Positions 7,367 through 14,360 of a stretch of 14,458 nucleotides of DNA are shown here, in pieces. Under the pieces are notes generated by a model that saw only the letters and a program-made list of their open reading frames with translations, searched no databases and was not told where the DNA came from. Position 1 is the stretch's first letter. Each line of letters opens with the position of its first letter. Origin of the DNA: G001797105 sp964528155 (GTDB lineage: Bacteria > Chloroflexota > Anaerolineae > Anaerolineales > E44-bin32); assembly GCA_964528155.1 (NCBI GenBank), contig CAZGRL010000090.1, positions 1-14,458 of the forward strand, given 5' to 3'. A program made the translations under genes and the position numbers.

Positions 7367-8644
7367 TCAGAAGCCGCCGGTGAAGAGAGATCCAATCCAG
7401 GAGGTGAACCATCCCCAAGGATAGATCGTGAGCATCGAGATTTCCGTCGTGCCTTCCGGTAGCGCCGTGCCAGCAGCCACCCCCAACTGGGTCACCAACG
7501 GGGCGACGGCCGTCGCCATGTACAGACTGATCGCCATCGCCACGGTGCCGTAGATGACGCCCCTGACGATGTTGTTGCGGAACATCGCCATCGGTGTCGC
7601 CACCCAGAACCCGAGGAAAGCGAGGTCGGCCAGCGGAAGCAGCCGGTTGCCCGGCAGGATCGCTGCAAGGATCAGCGTGATCGGGATCAACAGCACGCCG
7701 ACCACGATCGCCGACGGCTGTGCCACCCCGACGGCGCAGTCCAGCCCGATGTAGAACTCGCGTCCCGGGAAGCGATCCGTCAGTAGCTTGCGCGCCGCTT
7801 CCGAAAGAGGGAACAGCCCGGAGACCAGGATCTTGATCATCTCCGGCATCAGGAGCAGGATGGCCGCCACGATGACGCCGGTCTGAAGGGACAGGATGAC
7901 GTCATAGCCGGCCACCACCGCCAGGATGATGCCGATGACCAAGCCGATGACGGTTGAGCTACCAAGAGGCCCAAGCCGCTTCTGTAGCGCATCGATATCG
8001 GCGCTCCAATCCTTGAAGCCGGGGATCCGGTCAAATACCCATTCGAACGGCCAGGCGATCAAACCCCAGAACGACGAGAAGGGATGTGGGAACGTGATCC
8101 CCGGCAAGTTGTAGGATTCCTGGATGTATTTCGCCTGAAGGTCGCCAAGCACGAGCGACACCACTCCCGTGAACACGAAGGCCAGGAAGCCGAACAGCGC
8201 ACTTCCGGTCAGCCCCTGGACAAGAGCCCACGAGAACATCCACGGCCAGAAGTTCCAGACGTCGATGTCAACCGTCTTCGTGAGTCTCAAGAGCAGCATG
8301 ACGACGTTGACCAGGATGCCGAGCGGGATCATGAAGGCCGCGGCCGGCATGGCGAACGTTATCCCGAAATGCAGACCGACTCCGACGTCCGGAATGCTCA
8401 GGTGCAGCCCCGTGCGCTCGACAATCGCACTCGCCAGAGGACCGATGTTCTGTGCCACAACACCAATCATCACGTTGAGACCGAAGAAGCCGATTCCTAC
8501 CTTTAGCGCATTAACGAAAGCCGACCCGGGCTTGACGCGAAATGCCAGCCCAATAAGAAACAGAGCGATGGGGAGCATGACCGTCGCGCCGAGCGAGTTG
8601 ATCCAGCCGAAGAAGACGGCTATGACATCTAAAATGACTTGCAT
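7367..8644 (-). CDS. PTS galactitol-family EIIC permease (GatC-like)
   Basis: A 425-residue integral membrane protein with about ten hydrophobic segments, the transport channel of a PTS. It aligns by eye with E. coli GatC along most of its length: the N-terminal ATVMLPIALFLIGL segment, NVVMLLLRLTKTVDIDVWNFW, LGDLQAKYIQ followed by a LPGITFPH-type loop, LQKRLGPLG, LLLMPEMIKI, FYIGLDCAVG, and ILPGNRLLPLADLAFLGF. The family takes up galactitol and related polyols such as arabitol, xylitol and ribitol, phosphorylating them during entry. Substrate cannot be assigned from sequence alone. ATG 8644 has GGAGG six bases upstream. EIIB lies 118 bp upstream; the dehydrogenase follows after 198 bp containing a hairpin. 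Confidence 0.93.
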   Translation of the reverse strand: MQVILDVIAVFFGWINSLGATVMLPIALFLIGLAFRVKPGSAFVNALKVGIGFFGLNVMIGVVAQNIGPLASAIVERTGLHLSIPDVGVGLHFGITFAMPAAAFMIPLGILVNVVMLLLRLTKTVDIDVWNFWPWMFSWALVQGLTGSALFGFLAFVFTGVVSLVLGDLQAKYIQESYNLPGITFPHPFSSFWGLIAWPFEWVFDRIPGFKDWSADIDALQKRLGPLGSSTVIGLVIGIILAVVAGYDVILSLQTGVIVAAILLLMPEMIKILVSGLFPLSEAARKLLTDRFPGREFYIGLDCAVGVAQPSAIVVGVLLIPITLILAAILPGNRLLPLADLAFLGFWVATPMAMFRNNIVRGVIYGTVAMAISLYMATAVAPLVTQLGVAAGTALPEGTTEISMLTIYPWGWFTSWIGSLFTGGF

Positions 8645-8670
8645 CTTGGGCCTCCATCATCGATTAGGCA

Positions 8671-8747
8671 GGTTGCAGGCAGGCAACCGCAGCTTCGCCC
8701 AGCAGGGGGTGCGTGGGCTCAATCGTGAACTGGCTCTCCAGGGAGCC
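8671..8747 (-). ncRNA. Two small hairpins in EIIB-EIIC intergenic gap
   Basis: The 118-bp gap between EIIB and EIIC holds two short inverted repeats: GGCTC/GAGCC (8732-8736 with 8743-8747, six-base loop) and GGTTGC/GCAACC (8671-8676 with 8683-8688, six-base loop). Neither is followed by a U-run. They may affect mRNA processing or the ratio of EIIB to EIIC, but such short stems can arise by chance. Confidence 0.25.
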
Positions 8748-8762
8748 GTTTGTTTCTCTCGA

Positions 8763-9071
8763 CTAGCCCTCCTTTCCCTCGAGGATTGCCACGATCTGTT
8801 CCACGGTCTCGTCCAGCCCCACTCCCGTCAGAATGGAAGTCGTTTGAACGACGGGGACTCCGTAGGCATCGCCCAGGGCTGAGGCCGAGACGATCAAGTC
8901 ATAGTTGCTCGCCGACAGACTCAAGTCCATGATCTTGACCTCGGCGATGTCCGCATCGATCCCGCGCTCAGCCAGGATTTCAGCCAGTTTTGTGGCGATC
9001 CAGGTTGATGTCGCCAGTCCGGCCCCACAGACAGAAGCGATCCTGAACTTGCGTTTTTGTGTGCCTGTCAT
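8763..9071 (-). CDS. PTS EIIB component, galactitol/lactose-type fold
   Basis: A 102-residue cytoplasmic EIIB. The phosphorylated cysteine is Cys15 in ASVCGAGLATST, the P-loop typical of GatB-type EIIB proteins, followed by the alternating alpha/beta pattern (YDLIVSASAL and VVQTTSILTGV). It accepts phosphate from EIIA and hands it to the sugar bound in EIIC. The start at 9071 fits because GGAG lies eight bases upstream and the protein then has the standard family length; longer readings towards 9227 run inside the aldolase gene. It lies 43 bp after the aldolase and before EIIC. Confidence 0.93.
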   Translation of the reverse strand: MTGTQKRKFRIASVCGAGLATSTWIATKLAEILAERGIDADIAEVKIMDLSLSASNYDLIVSASALGDAYGVPVVQTTSILTGVGLDETVEQIVAILEGKEG

Positions 9072-9114
9072 TTGGCGTCTCCATTCGAGAGGGCGGCTCC
9101 GGGCAAGCCGGCGA

Positions 9115-9906
9115 TCACAGCCTCGAGACGGCGACTTCGGGAGCTGCCCCTTCATGCACGACGGCCTTGATCGCCTCCAGCATGTGAGCTGGATCAGGGT
9201 GTTGCCAGACATTCCGGCCCACCGCAACGCCGATAGCGCCGCCGTCGATGGCGCCTTTCAGGGTGCCCAGGAATTCGATCTCGGTATCCGTCTTGGGACC
9301 GCCGGACATGACGACCGGTGCCGGGCAGGAATCGGTGACCTCGGTGAAAGTCTCCGGGCTACCTGTGTAGTACGTCTTGACGATGTCGGCGCCAAGCTCA
9401 GCGCCGATCCGGGCGGCGTGCTTCACGTGCTTGGGGTCGAAATCGTTGTCGAAACCGTACGGGTACATCATGGCCATGAGCAACAGGCCATGCTGTTCGC
9501 ACTCGGCCGAGATCTTGCCTACGTTGCCAATCATCTCGCGTTCGTATTGGCTTCCGACGAACGTGCGCATCGACACGCCGCTGGCTCCGATCCTGGCGGC
9601 GTATTCCACGGTGTCCACCAGATACACTCGATCCGGCTCCGGGCCCAGCGTTGTGGCGGTGGAGATCGACAGAAGGAACGGGATGCGGGCCTCGGCCAGC
9701 ATTCGGTAGACCCTGCTTAGATTGCCCCGGTGCATGAAGAGCGTATCCGGACGGCCCTGACAGATTTTGCGGACGGTCTCGACCGGATCAATCATCCCCT
9801 GGCATGGACCGATGGCCGGACAGTGATCCATGGCCACGATGACCGCCTTCCCGGTCTTGGCGTTGATAATCTGGCTCAGCCGGACGGCCTTGCCGATCTC
9901 AGACAT
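9115..9906 (-). CDS. DhnA/LsrF-type class I aldolase
   Basis: A 263-residue TIM-barrel aldolase of the archaeal-type fructose-bisphosphate aldolase / LsrF / ADH-synthase family. The Schiff-base lysine is Lys177 in ADIVKTYYTG. Asp27 in VAMDHCP and Tyr148 or Tyr150 in MMYPYG fall where this family has active-site residues, and SGGPKTDTE (about 201-209) is the phosphate-binding loop. Family members cleave or form carbon-carbon bonds in sugar phosphates, or in LsrF transfer an acetyl group to CoA. Here it is placed between EIIA and EIIB, starting 14 bp after EIIA with a strong AAGGAG site, so it is co-expressed with uptake and likely acts on a downstream phosphorylated intermediate (inference). 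Glycolytic use is possible but less likely in this setting. Exact substrate unknown. Confidence 0.92.
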   Translation of the reverse strand: MSEIGKAVRLSQIINAKTGKAVIVAMDHCPAIGPCQGMIDPVETVRKICQGRPDTLFMHRGNLSRVYRMLAEARIPFLLSISTATTLGPEPDRVYLVDTVEYAARIGASGVSMRTFVGSQYEREMIGNVGKISAECEQHGLLLMAMMYPYGFDNDFDPKHVKHAARIGAELGADIVKTYYTGSPETFTEVTDSCPAPVVMSGGPKTDTEIEFLGTLKGAIDGGAIGVAVGRNVWQHPDPAHMLEAIKAVVHEGAAPEVAVSRL

Positions 9907-9920
9907 GCTTCACCTCTCCT

Positions 9921-10427
9921 TCAGTGCGACTCGACATGGGCTTCGATCACCGGCCTCAACAGACCGATGACCGTCGACGCATTGTCAGCGACGACCAGCT
10001 TCTCCATGAGCGAGCGGTCTTGCAGGGTTGTGATGATCCATTGGAGCATTGGCACCTGCTTGCCAGCGTCCACCACTGCCAGGAGCCAGACGACCCACAC
10101 GCCAAGCGACGTGTCCGGAGCTTCCATGGAACGGAAGGGCACTGGGTATTTCAGGATAGAGATGGCGATGCCGGTCGCGTGGACATGATCGGAACCCGCG
10201 TGGGGGATCGCCGTGGCGAAAGGGACGGTGGGCAGGCCGGTAGGGAACGTCTTTTCACGGTCCAGGACCGCCCGGCCATAGGCCGGGTCGATGTATCCCT
10301 TCGCCGCCAGACGATCGCACAGGAGGCTGATCACTTGCTCGTCGGTCTCGGCCTCTCGGCGCTCGGGGAAGAGTACAAGGTCTTCGGACACAACCGGCTT
10401 GTCCAGGGCATCTCCTCCGACGGGCAA
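9921..10427 (-). CDS. PTS EIIA component, fructose/galactitol type
   Basis: An EIIA of about 155-168 residues that passes phosphate from HPr to EIIB. The phosphorylated histidine is in FATAIPHAGSDHV (His76 from the TTG start), preceded by REKTFPTGL-type residues as in GatA/FruA/MtlA EIIA domains. The C-terminal half (MLQWIITTLQDRSLMEKLV) is also typical. The start is uncertain. TTG at 10427 has GGAAAG upstream. CTG at 10406 has the best ribosome site, GGAGGAG five bases before it. GTG at 10391 gives a length closest to GatA but lacks a near ribosome site. ATG at 10484 or GTG at 10598 would add unrelated residues. It is the first gene of the operon, divergent from the PRD regulator. Confidence 0.9.
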   Translation of the reverse strand: MPVGGDALDKPVVSEDLVLFPERREAETDEQVISLLCDRLAAKGYIDPAYGRAVLDREKTFPTGLPTVPFATAIPHAGSDHVHATGIAISILKYPVPFRSMEAPDTSLGVWVVWLLAVVDAGKQVPMLQWIITTLQDRSLMEKLVVADNASTVIGLLRPVIEAHVESH

Positions 10428-10442
10428 ACTATTCTTTCCATC

Positions 10443-10448
10443 ATGATA
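10443..10448 (-). promoter_or_regulatory. Candidate -10 box of PTS operon
   Basis: TATCAT on the minus strand matches the -10 consensus at five of six bases and would start transcription near 10436, just before the likely EIIA start codons. No good -35 box is seen 16-18 bp upstream, which would suit a promoter that needs an activator such as the divergent PRD protein. Weak evidence. Confidence 0.3.
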
Positions 10449-10588
10449 GTCACTCCAGAATGGGCCAGGCGACCCACCCATCGGGAATTGAATGTGACAC
10501 GATTGGGACTCTTCCTCGACAGCCCCAGACCCACTCCCCCTCGGCCCGGCCTGCCCACGCAAGGATGCAAGAAGGGCTGAACCGGACG

Positions 10589-10605
10589 CCGTGCGCACCG
10601 CACGG
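10589..10605. promoter_or_regulatory. Interrupted palindrome, candidate operator in divergent region
   Basis: CCGTGCG-CAC-CGCACGG is a perfect 7-bp inverted repeat with a three-base spacer, lying 53 bp before the GTG of the PRD regulator in the roughly 230-bp divergent intergenic region. A direct repeat GTGCTTAAT / GTGCTAAT follows immediately (10606-10622), and a weak TAATCT -10 for the regulator is at 10619-10624. The palindrome would overlap the corresponding -35 position, which suits control of the regulator's own gene. As RNA it could form a short hairpin instead. Confidence 0.45.
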
Positions 10606-10657
10606 GTGCTTAATGTGCTAATCTTGAACCATCCAGCAACGATTCGAGGGATGACCG

Positions 10658-12733
10658 GTGGCCCAACGCGTCGTCAGCCTCACCGACCGGTCTCGACGAG
10701 TCCTCCAGTACCTCCTGCGTCTGGGGGATGCGGTGAGTGCGCGCGAAGTCGGCTCACGCCTCGGACTTACCACCCCCCAGGTCCGATATTGCCTCCGCTC
10801 GATCGAGCTTTGGTTGGCAGCCCGAGGCTATGTCGTGGCGCGCAAGCCACACCTCGGGATATGGGTCCAGGCTTCGGCCGCCGAGCGTGCCGGATTGTTG
10901 GACGAGCTGCGCGATCTCGGCGGATACGCCATGGTCCTTACGCCGGACGATCGCCAACAGGTGATCTACCTGAGATTGCTGACCTCACCTGATCCGGTTC
11001 GGCCGGCCGATCTTGGCGACGAGTTCGGCATCTCGCGCACCAGCGTATTCCGTGATATGGACGTGGCCCGGACCTGGCTTCGCCGGCACGGTCTGCGTTT
11101 GACCTCCAAACGCAGGTCGGGGCTTCGTGTCGAGGGCCGGGAAGCGGATTGGCGATTGGCAACCATCGATCTCATGACGCGGAATCTAAGTCAGAGCATC
11201 CTGCTGGCTGCGTGCGCCGTCGACGATCTTCGGAAGATCGGCCAGAGCACCTCAAGCCAGGCGTTTCTGCGGGAAGCGTGCGACTATCTGAGAACGACCG
11301 ATCTGCGCCATGGGGAACAGCTGACCACGGCGCTCGAACGCAAGCTTGGGGTCACGCTGGTGGACGACGCTCGGATCGGGCTCGTGTTGCATCTGGGATT
11401 GGTGTGGCGCAGGGTGACCGAAGGACACACGATCCGTGAAGCTCCATACGCTGCGCGGCTTCATCCAACCCTGGGCGAATTGGATGCGACGGGCGTGATC
11501 GTGCGTGAGATCGAGGCCGCCACCCGGTGCACGCTCCCGGAGGGCGAGCATCACTATCTCGCTGAACTTGTCGCGGGCTCGATGAAGACAGGCTTCGTTT
11601 CGCGGCGGGAAGCGGAGAACGCCGACCGCCAACCAGCGGCGGATCTCTCCGGATTGGCGCAGCTCCTGGCGAGGGAAGCGGCCAAGTACCTGCACGCAGG
11701 GTTGGCCTTCGACAAGGAGCTCATCGATTGCCTGGCCCTCGAATTGGCCGCGGCGCGCTCCGCCCGCCCCGCTTTTCGTCCGAAGTCTGGCGACCGCGTC
11801 GAAGGAGCGCGGGCGGGCATCCTGAAGGAGTTCGCCAGGCGAATGCTGCAACCGGTGCTCGAGCGAGGCGGCCATATCGTGACGGATGAGACTCTGACCC
11901 TCATCGCGCAACACCTGGAGACATCCCTCCAGCGGCTCGTCCCGAGACGCGGCCGAAGGAGAGTCTGGGTCGTTTGCGGGGCCCACCTGGCCACCGCCCG
12001 CAACCTGGTCAGCCGCTTGCGTCTGAATCTGCCGGAGGTCGAGATCGTCGGCATCGCCTCAGCATTCGATCTGATGCGCGACGCGACGATCATCTCGGGT
12101 GCCGACGCGATCGTCTCGACGATCGCATTGGATTGGATCCAAGAGATCCCCGTCGTCATCGTCAGTGCAATGCTTCATCAGGAAGACATGCGCGCCCTCC
12201 GGGCAGCGCTCGATCTCCTGCCGGCCGAGGCGGAGGTCGTACCCGGAAAAGGCGCGCAGCACGCCCCATCCATCACGAGCATCCTGTCGGCGGACTCGAT
12301 CGAGATCGGTGCTCGCGTGGTCGGCTGGGAAGGGGTGGTCGATCACGCCGGGGCACTGCTGCTCAAGGTCGACGCCATCTGGCCAAGTTACGTCGAAGCG
12401 ATGAAGGACATGATCCGCTTGTACGGCCCTTACATGGTCGTGACCCCGGGCGCGGCGCTCTTGCACGCCAGCCCCGAGATGGGAGCCAAGCGCCTGGCGA
12501 TGAGCCTGGTCGTTCCCGAGACCCCGGTGGCCTTCGGGCACCCGGCCCACGACCCGGTCTGCCTGGCGCTGGCGATCTCGTCCGTGGATTACGAGGCGCA
12601 TCTAAGGGCGTTGGAGGAGACGCTGACGCTGGTGGCGGACCCGCCCAGCCGCGCCTCTCTCGCCCAGGCAACGACCGGGGCGGATGCCATACAGCGCATC
12701 AGAGATCGGCTGGGCCGGCTGCGCGCCAGGTAG
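10658..12733 (+). CDS. PRD-containing PTS-regulated transcriptional regulator (MtlR/BglG-type)
   Basis: A 691-residue multidomain regulator. Two winged HTH regions come first (about 10-65, and about 97-160 with FGISRTSVFRDMDVARTWL). PTS regulation domains follow (about 170-430; conserved His245 in GLVLHLGLVW, and ETLTLIAQHLETSL in PRD2). Next is an EIIB-like domain with Cys440 in VVCGAHLAT. Last is a C-terminal EIIA-like domain with His603 in GPYMVVTPGAALLHASPE, closest in look to the ascorbate-type EIIA. Such proteins activate PTS operons and are switched by phosphorylation from HPr and EIIB. Two DNA-binding regions and no RNA-binding domain mean DNA control, not antitermination. The GTG at 10658 has GAGGG eight bases upstream. 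It is divergent from the PTS operon, so that operon is the obvious target. Its last 35 bp overlap the convergent endonuclease V gene. Confidence 0.93.
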   Translation: MAQRVVSLTDRSRRVLQYLLRLGDAVSAREVGSRLGLTTPQVRYCLRSIELWLAARGYVVARKPHLGIWVQASAAERAGLLDELRDLGGYAMVLTPDDRQQVIYLRLLTSPDPVRPADLGDEFGISRTSVFRDMDVARTWLRRHGLRLTSKRRSGLRVEGREADWRLATIDLMTRNLSQSILLAACAVDDLRKIGQSTSSQAFLREACDYLRTTDLRHGEQLTTALERKLGVTLVDDARIGLVLHLGLVWRRVTEGHTIREAPYAARLHPTLGELDATGVIVREIEAATRCTLPEGEHHYLAELVAGSMKTGFVSRREAENADRQPAADLSGLAQLLAREAAKYLHAGLAFDKELIDCLALELAAARSARPAFRPKSGDRVEGARAGILKEFARRMLQPVLERGGHIVTDETLTLIAQHLETSLQRLVPRRGRRRVWVVCGAHLATARNLVSRLRLNLPEVEIVGIASAFDLMRDATIISGADAIVSTIALDWIQEIPVVIVSAMLHQEDMRALRAALDLLPAEAEVVPGKGAQHAPSITSILSADSIEIGARVVGWEGVVDHAGALLLKVDAIWPSYVEAMKDMIRLYGPYMVVTPGAALLHASPEMGAKRLAMSLVVPETPVAFGHPAHDPVCLALAISSVDYEAHLRALEETLTLVADPPSRASLAQATTGADAIQRIRDRLGRLRAR

Positions 12734-13259
12734 CCGATCGCCGTCCGGCTGTGGCGCGAAGTGAAGGTTCTCTGCACCACCGATCCGCCATCTTGATCAG
12801 CGTCGGTATGCGAAACGGTCCGCTCATGCTCCTGACCAACGCGGCCGCTCGTTCCGTTGGGAGATGGATGGCCGACACGAAGAGCGGCCTGCGGCTTCTT
12901 CCACGCAATACGGGCATGAAGTGATCGGCGACTTTGAGGGGACTCTTGGCGACGCCGATGACCGTCGCGGGATAGGCGAGCGACTCGGCCAGATGTGCGC
13001 CGAGTCCTTTCCGCAGGGGCGGTTTCAGGTGAACGTAGCCATCGATGACGATGACTTCGAACCGGACAGCGACCGCTTCAAGTGCGTGAAGCAGGCAGGG
13101 CAGCTCGCGCAGGTAGAACTGGCCCGGCACATACTCCGCCCCGATTTCAACCTGTGTGAGGTCCACGGCGCTCGGCTGGCTGTCGCTCCAATCACGGAAC
13201 TGGACGCATGCCACGACCGCCGTGTCGTTTCCGTAGAAGACGTCGAGGATGGCGTTCAC
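12699..13259 (-). CDS. Endonuclease V-family protein (deoxyinosine-specific nuclease-like)
   Basis: A 186-residue protein matching endonuclease V by eye. AILDVFY carries the first catalytic Asp (Asp6). YVPGQFYLRELPCLL corresponds to the wedge motif and Glu52, VIVIDGY gives Asp73, and TVIGVAKSPL gives Lys105. RRPLFVSAIHLPTERA matches the later conserved block with His132. Known members nick DNA or RNA next to inosine. It is shorter at the N-terminus than E. coli Nfi and has GYVHLKPPLRKGLGAHL where Nfi has a HPRRLGLASH-like loop, a variant seen in a sub-branch of the family as far as I recall. The GTG at 13259 overlaps the upstream GH114 stop as GTGA, suggesting coupling; a TTG at 13274 is the alternative. 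The last 20 residues are low-complexity and overlap the regulator gene. Function is likely unrelated to the PTS locus. Confidence 0.82.
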   Translation of the reverse strand: MNAILDVFYGNDTAVVACVQFRDWSDSQPSAVDLTQVEIGAEYVPGQFYLRELPCLLHALEAVAVRFEVIVIDGYVHLKPPLRKGLGAHLAESLAYPATVIGVAKSPLKVADHFMPVLRGRSRRPLFVSAIHLPTERAAALVRSMSGPFRIPTLIKMADRWCREPSLRATAGRRSATWRAAGPADL

Positions 13260-14143
13260 GGCGCTCGGGGGCAAGACTCCCGCCAGGCATCCAGCTCGCG
13301 ATTCTTGAGAATCAGGCTGAACCTCAGACGGTCGGCCTCCTGACAGATCTGCCCGAAATCCACTCCTGTATCCGCATACTCAGCCGCAAGAACGGGCTTC
13401 CCCATTTGAACGAACGGCAACATGTCATCGCACCAACCTTCAGCAAAGCAGTCTTCGGTGAGCGCCCAATCGAAATAGGGCAGAAGGTGTGCCACCTGGT
13501 CAGGGTCGTTCTTCAGCCCAATGGACAGACCGCGCGCGTGCGCCTCTTCCGCCAGCCACAGGTTGTACTCAAGTTGATCCGCGTAAGTCAGCGGGAAGCC
13601 TGTATCGTTGGTGTAGCCGTCAATGTTGTCCGGCTCGATGCCGTCGAAGCCCTTCTCCCTGCACAAGTCGAACCGGGCGCGCATGACGGGCGCCAACAAT
13701 TCGACCTGACGGATGTCCAGCCATTTCTCACCCGGCCAGCCTTCATAGTCCTCCCCGATCACGGCTTTAGGGAACTGATCTTTGTCCGGACGCCAGTCTT
13801 CCCAGCTCCCAACGCTCACGTAGCAGATGACCTTGCGCCCCTGTGCATGTAACGTCTCGACCACGCTGGCATCGTTCTCAAACAGATCAACATCGTACAC
13901 GTCAACTTCCAGGTCAAGATCCATCGGAACACCGCTCAGCTGCCATTGCCAACTCAGATTGACCGAAGGCGTCCACCCGTCACCCTGGCGGTCTTGGGAA
14001 GTTGGCGTGTCGTCGAAGGCAGATGGCGATCGGAAAGCCTCAGGAGTTCGCGGTGGCGATGTGGACGCCCCAGGATTCAGGGCATTGCACGCCACAAGCA
14101 GCAGCACTGGGAATGCCAACCCACGTTTCGGATGCGATCTCAC
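13256..14143 (-). CDS. GH114 endo-alpha-1,4-polygalactosaminidase-like lipoprotein
   Basis: A 295-residue secreted lipoprotein. Residues 2-8 are basic, 9-18 hydrophobic, and LVAC (Cys19) is a lipobox, so the mature protein is likely anchored to the outer face of the membrane. A Pro/Ser/Thr-rich linker spans about 20-57. The remainder is a GH114-type barrel: DVYDVDLFEN, VICYVSVGSWEDWRP, EKWLDIRQ, GFDGIEPDNIDGY (likely acidic catalytic residues Glu170 and Asp172), GLSIGLKND and ALTEDCFAEGWC. Characterised relatives cut galactosaminogalactan-like polymers, but many family members lack assays. The start is GTG (14143) with only a weak TGGAAA upstream. It overlaps the endonuclease V gene start by four bases. 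Its role relative to the sugar PTS is unknown. Confidence 0.88.
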   Translation of the reverse strand: MRSHPKRGLAFPVLLLVACNALNPGASTSPPRTPEAFRSPSAFDDTPTSQDRQGDGWTPSVNLSWQWQLSGVPMDLDLEVDVYDVDLFENDASVVETLHAQGRKVICYVSVGSWEDWRPDKDQFPKAVIGEDYEGWPGEKWLDIRQVELLAPVMRARFDLCREKGFDGIEPDNIDGYTNDTGFPLTYADQLEYNLWLAEEAHARGLSIGLKNDPDQVAHLLPYFDWALTEDCFAEGWCDDMLPFVQMGKPVLAAEYADTGVDFGQICQEADRLRFSLILKNRELDAWRESCPRAP

Positions 14144-14323
14144 AAGATTTCCATCTCAGGTGAGGATAGACTTCGACAGTGCTCAAGTATCGCGCCGTCG
14201 GAGAGCCGCGCCCCAGCTCAATACGCCTTGCTTGGATCCGGCTGCTCCAATGTGCAGACTCATGCTCCAACCAGGGATGGCCGGGGTCGAGCTCAGGGGC
14301 AGATTCCATCAACGGCCATTTGC

Positions 14324-14360
14324 GGGAGGGGGTGGTGGGGAGCGCGGGGGGAGGAGGGGG
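14324..14360 (+). other. G-rich tract, possible G-quadruplex
   Basis: Five G-runs of three to six bases occur here, separated by short gaps (A, TGGT, AGCGC, AGGA), which meets the usual G3+N1-7 pattern for a four-stranded fold on the plus strand. The tract overlaps the left arm of the hairpin at 14343-14420, so the two structures would compete. Simple G/C skew could also explain it. Confidence 0.35.

Noticed and set aside
10658..12733. BglG-type RNA antiterminator
   Set aside because: The N-terminus has two winged-helix DNA-binding regions instead of the CAT RNA-binding domain, and no antiterminator/terminator pair is seen in the operon leader.
11974..12924. Plus-strand open frame of 316 codons inside the regulator
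   Set aside because: It is the +1 frame of the EIIB/EIIA-like half of the PRD regulator; Arg/Gly-rich with no domain.
12864..13343. Plus-strand open frame of 159 codons
   Set aside because: It is antisense to the endonuclease V gene, whose minus-strand product has a coherent set of conserved motifs.
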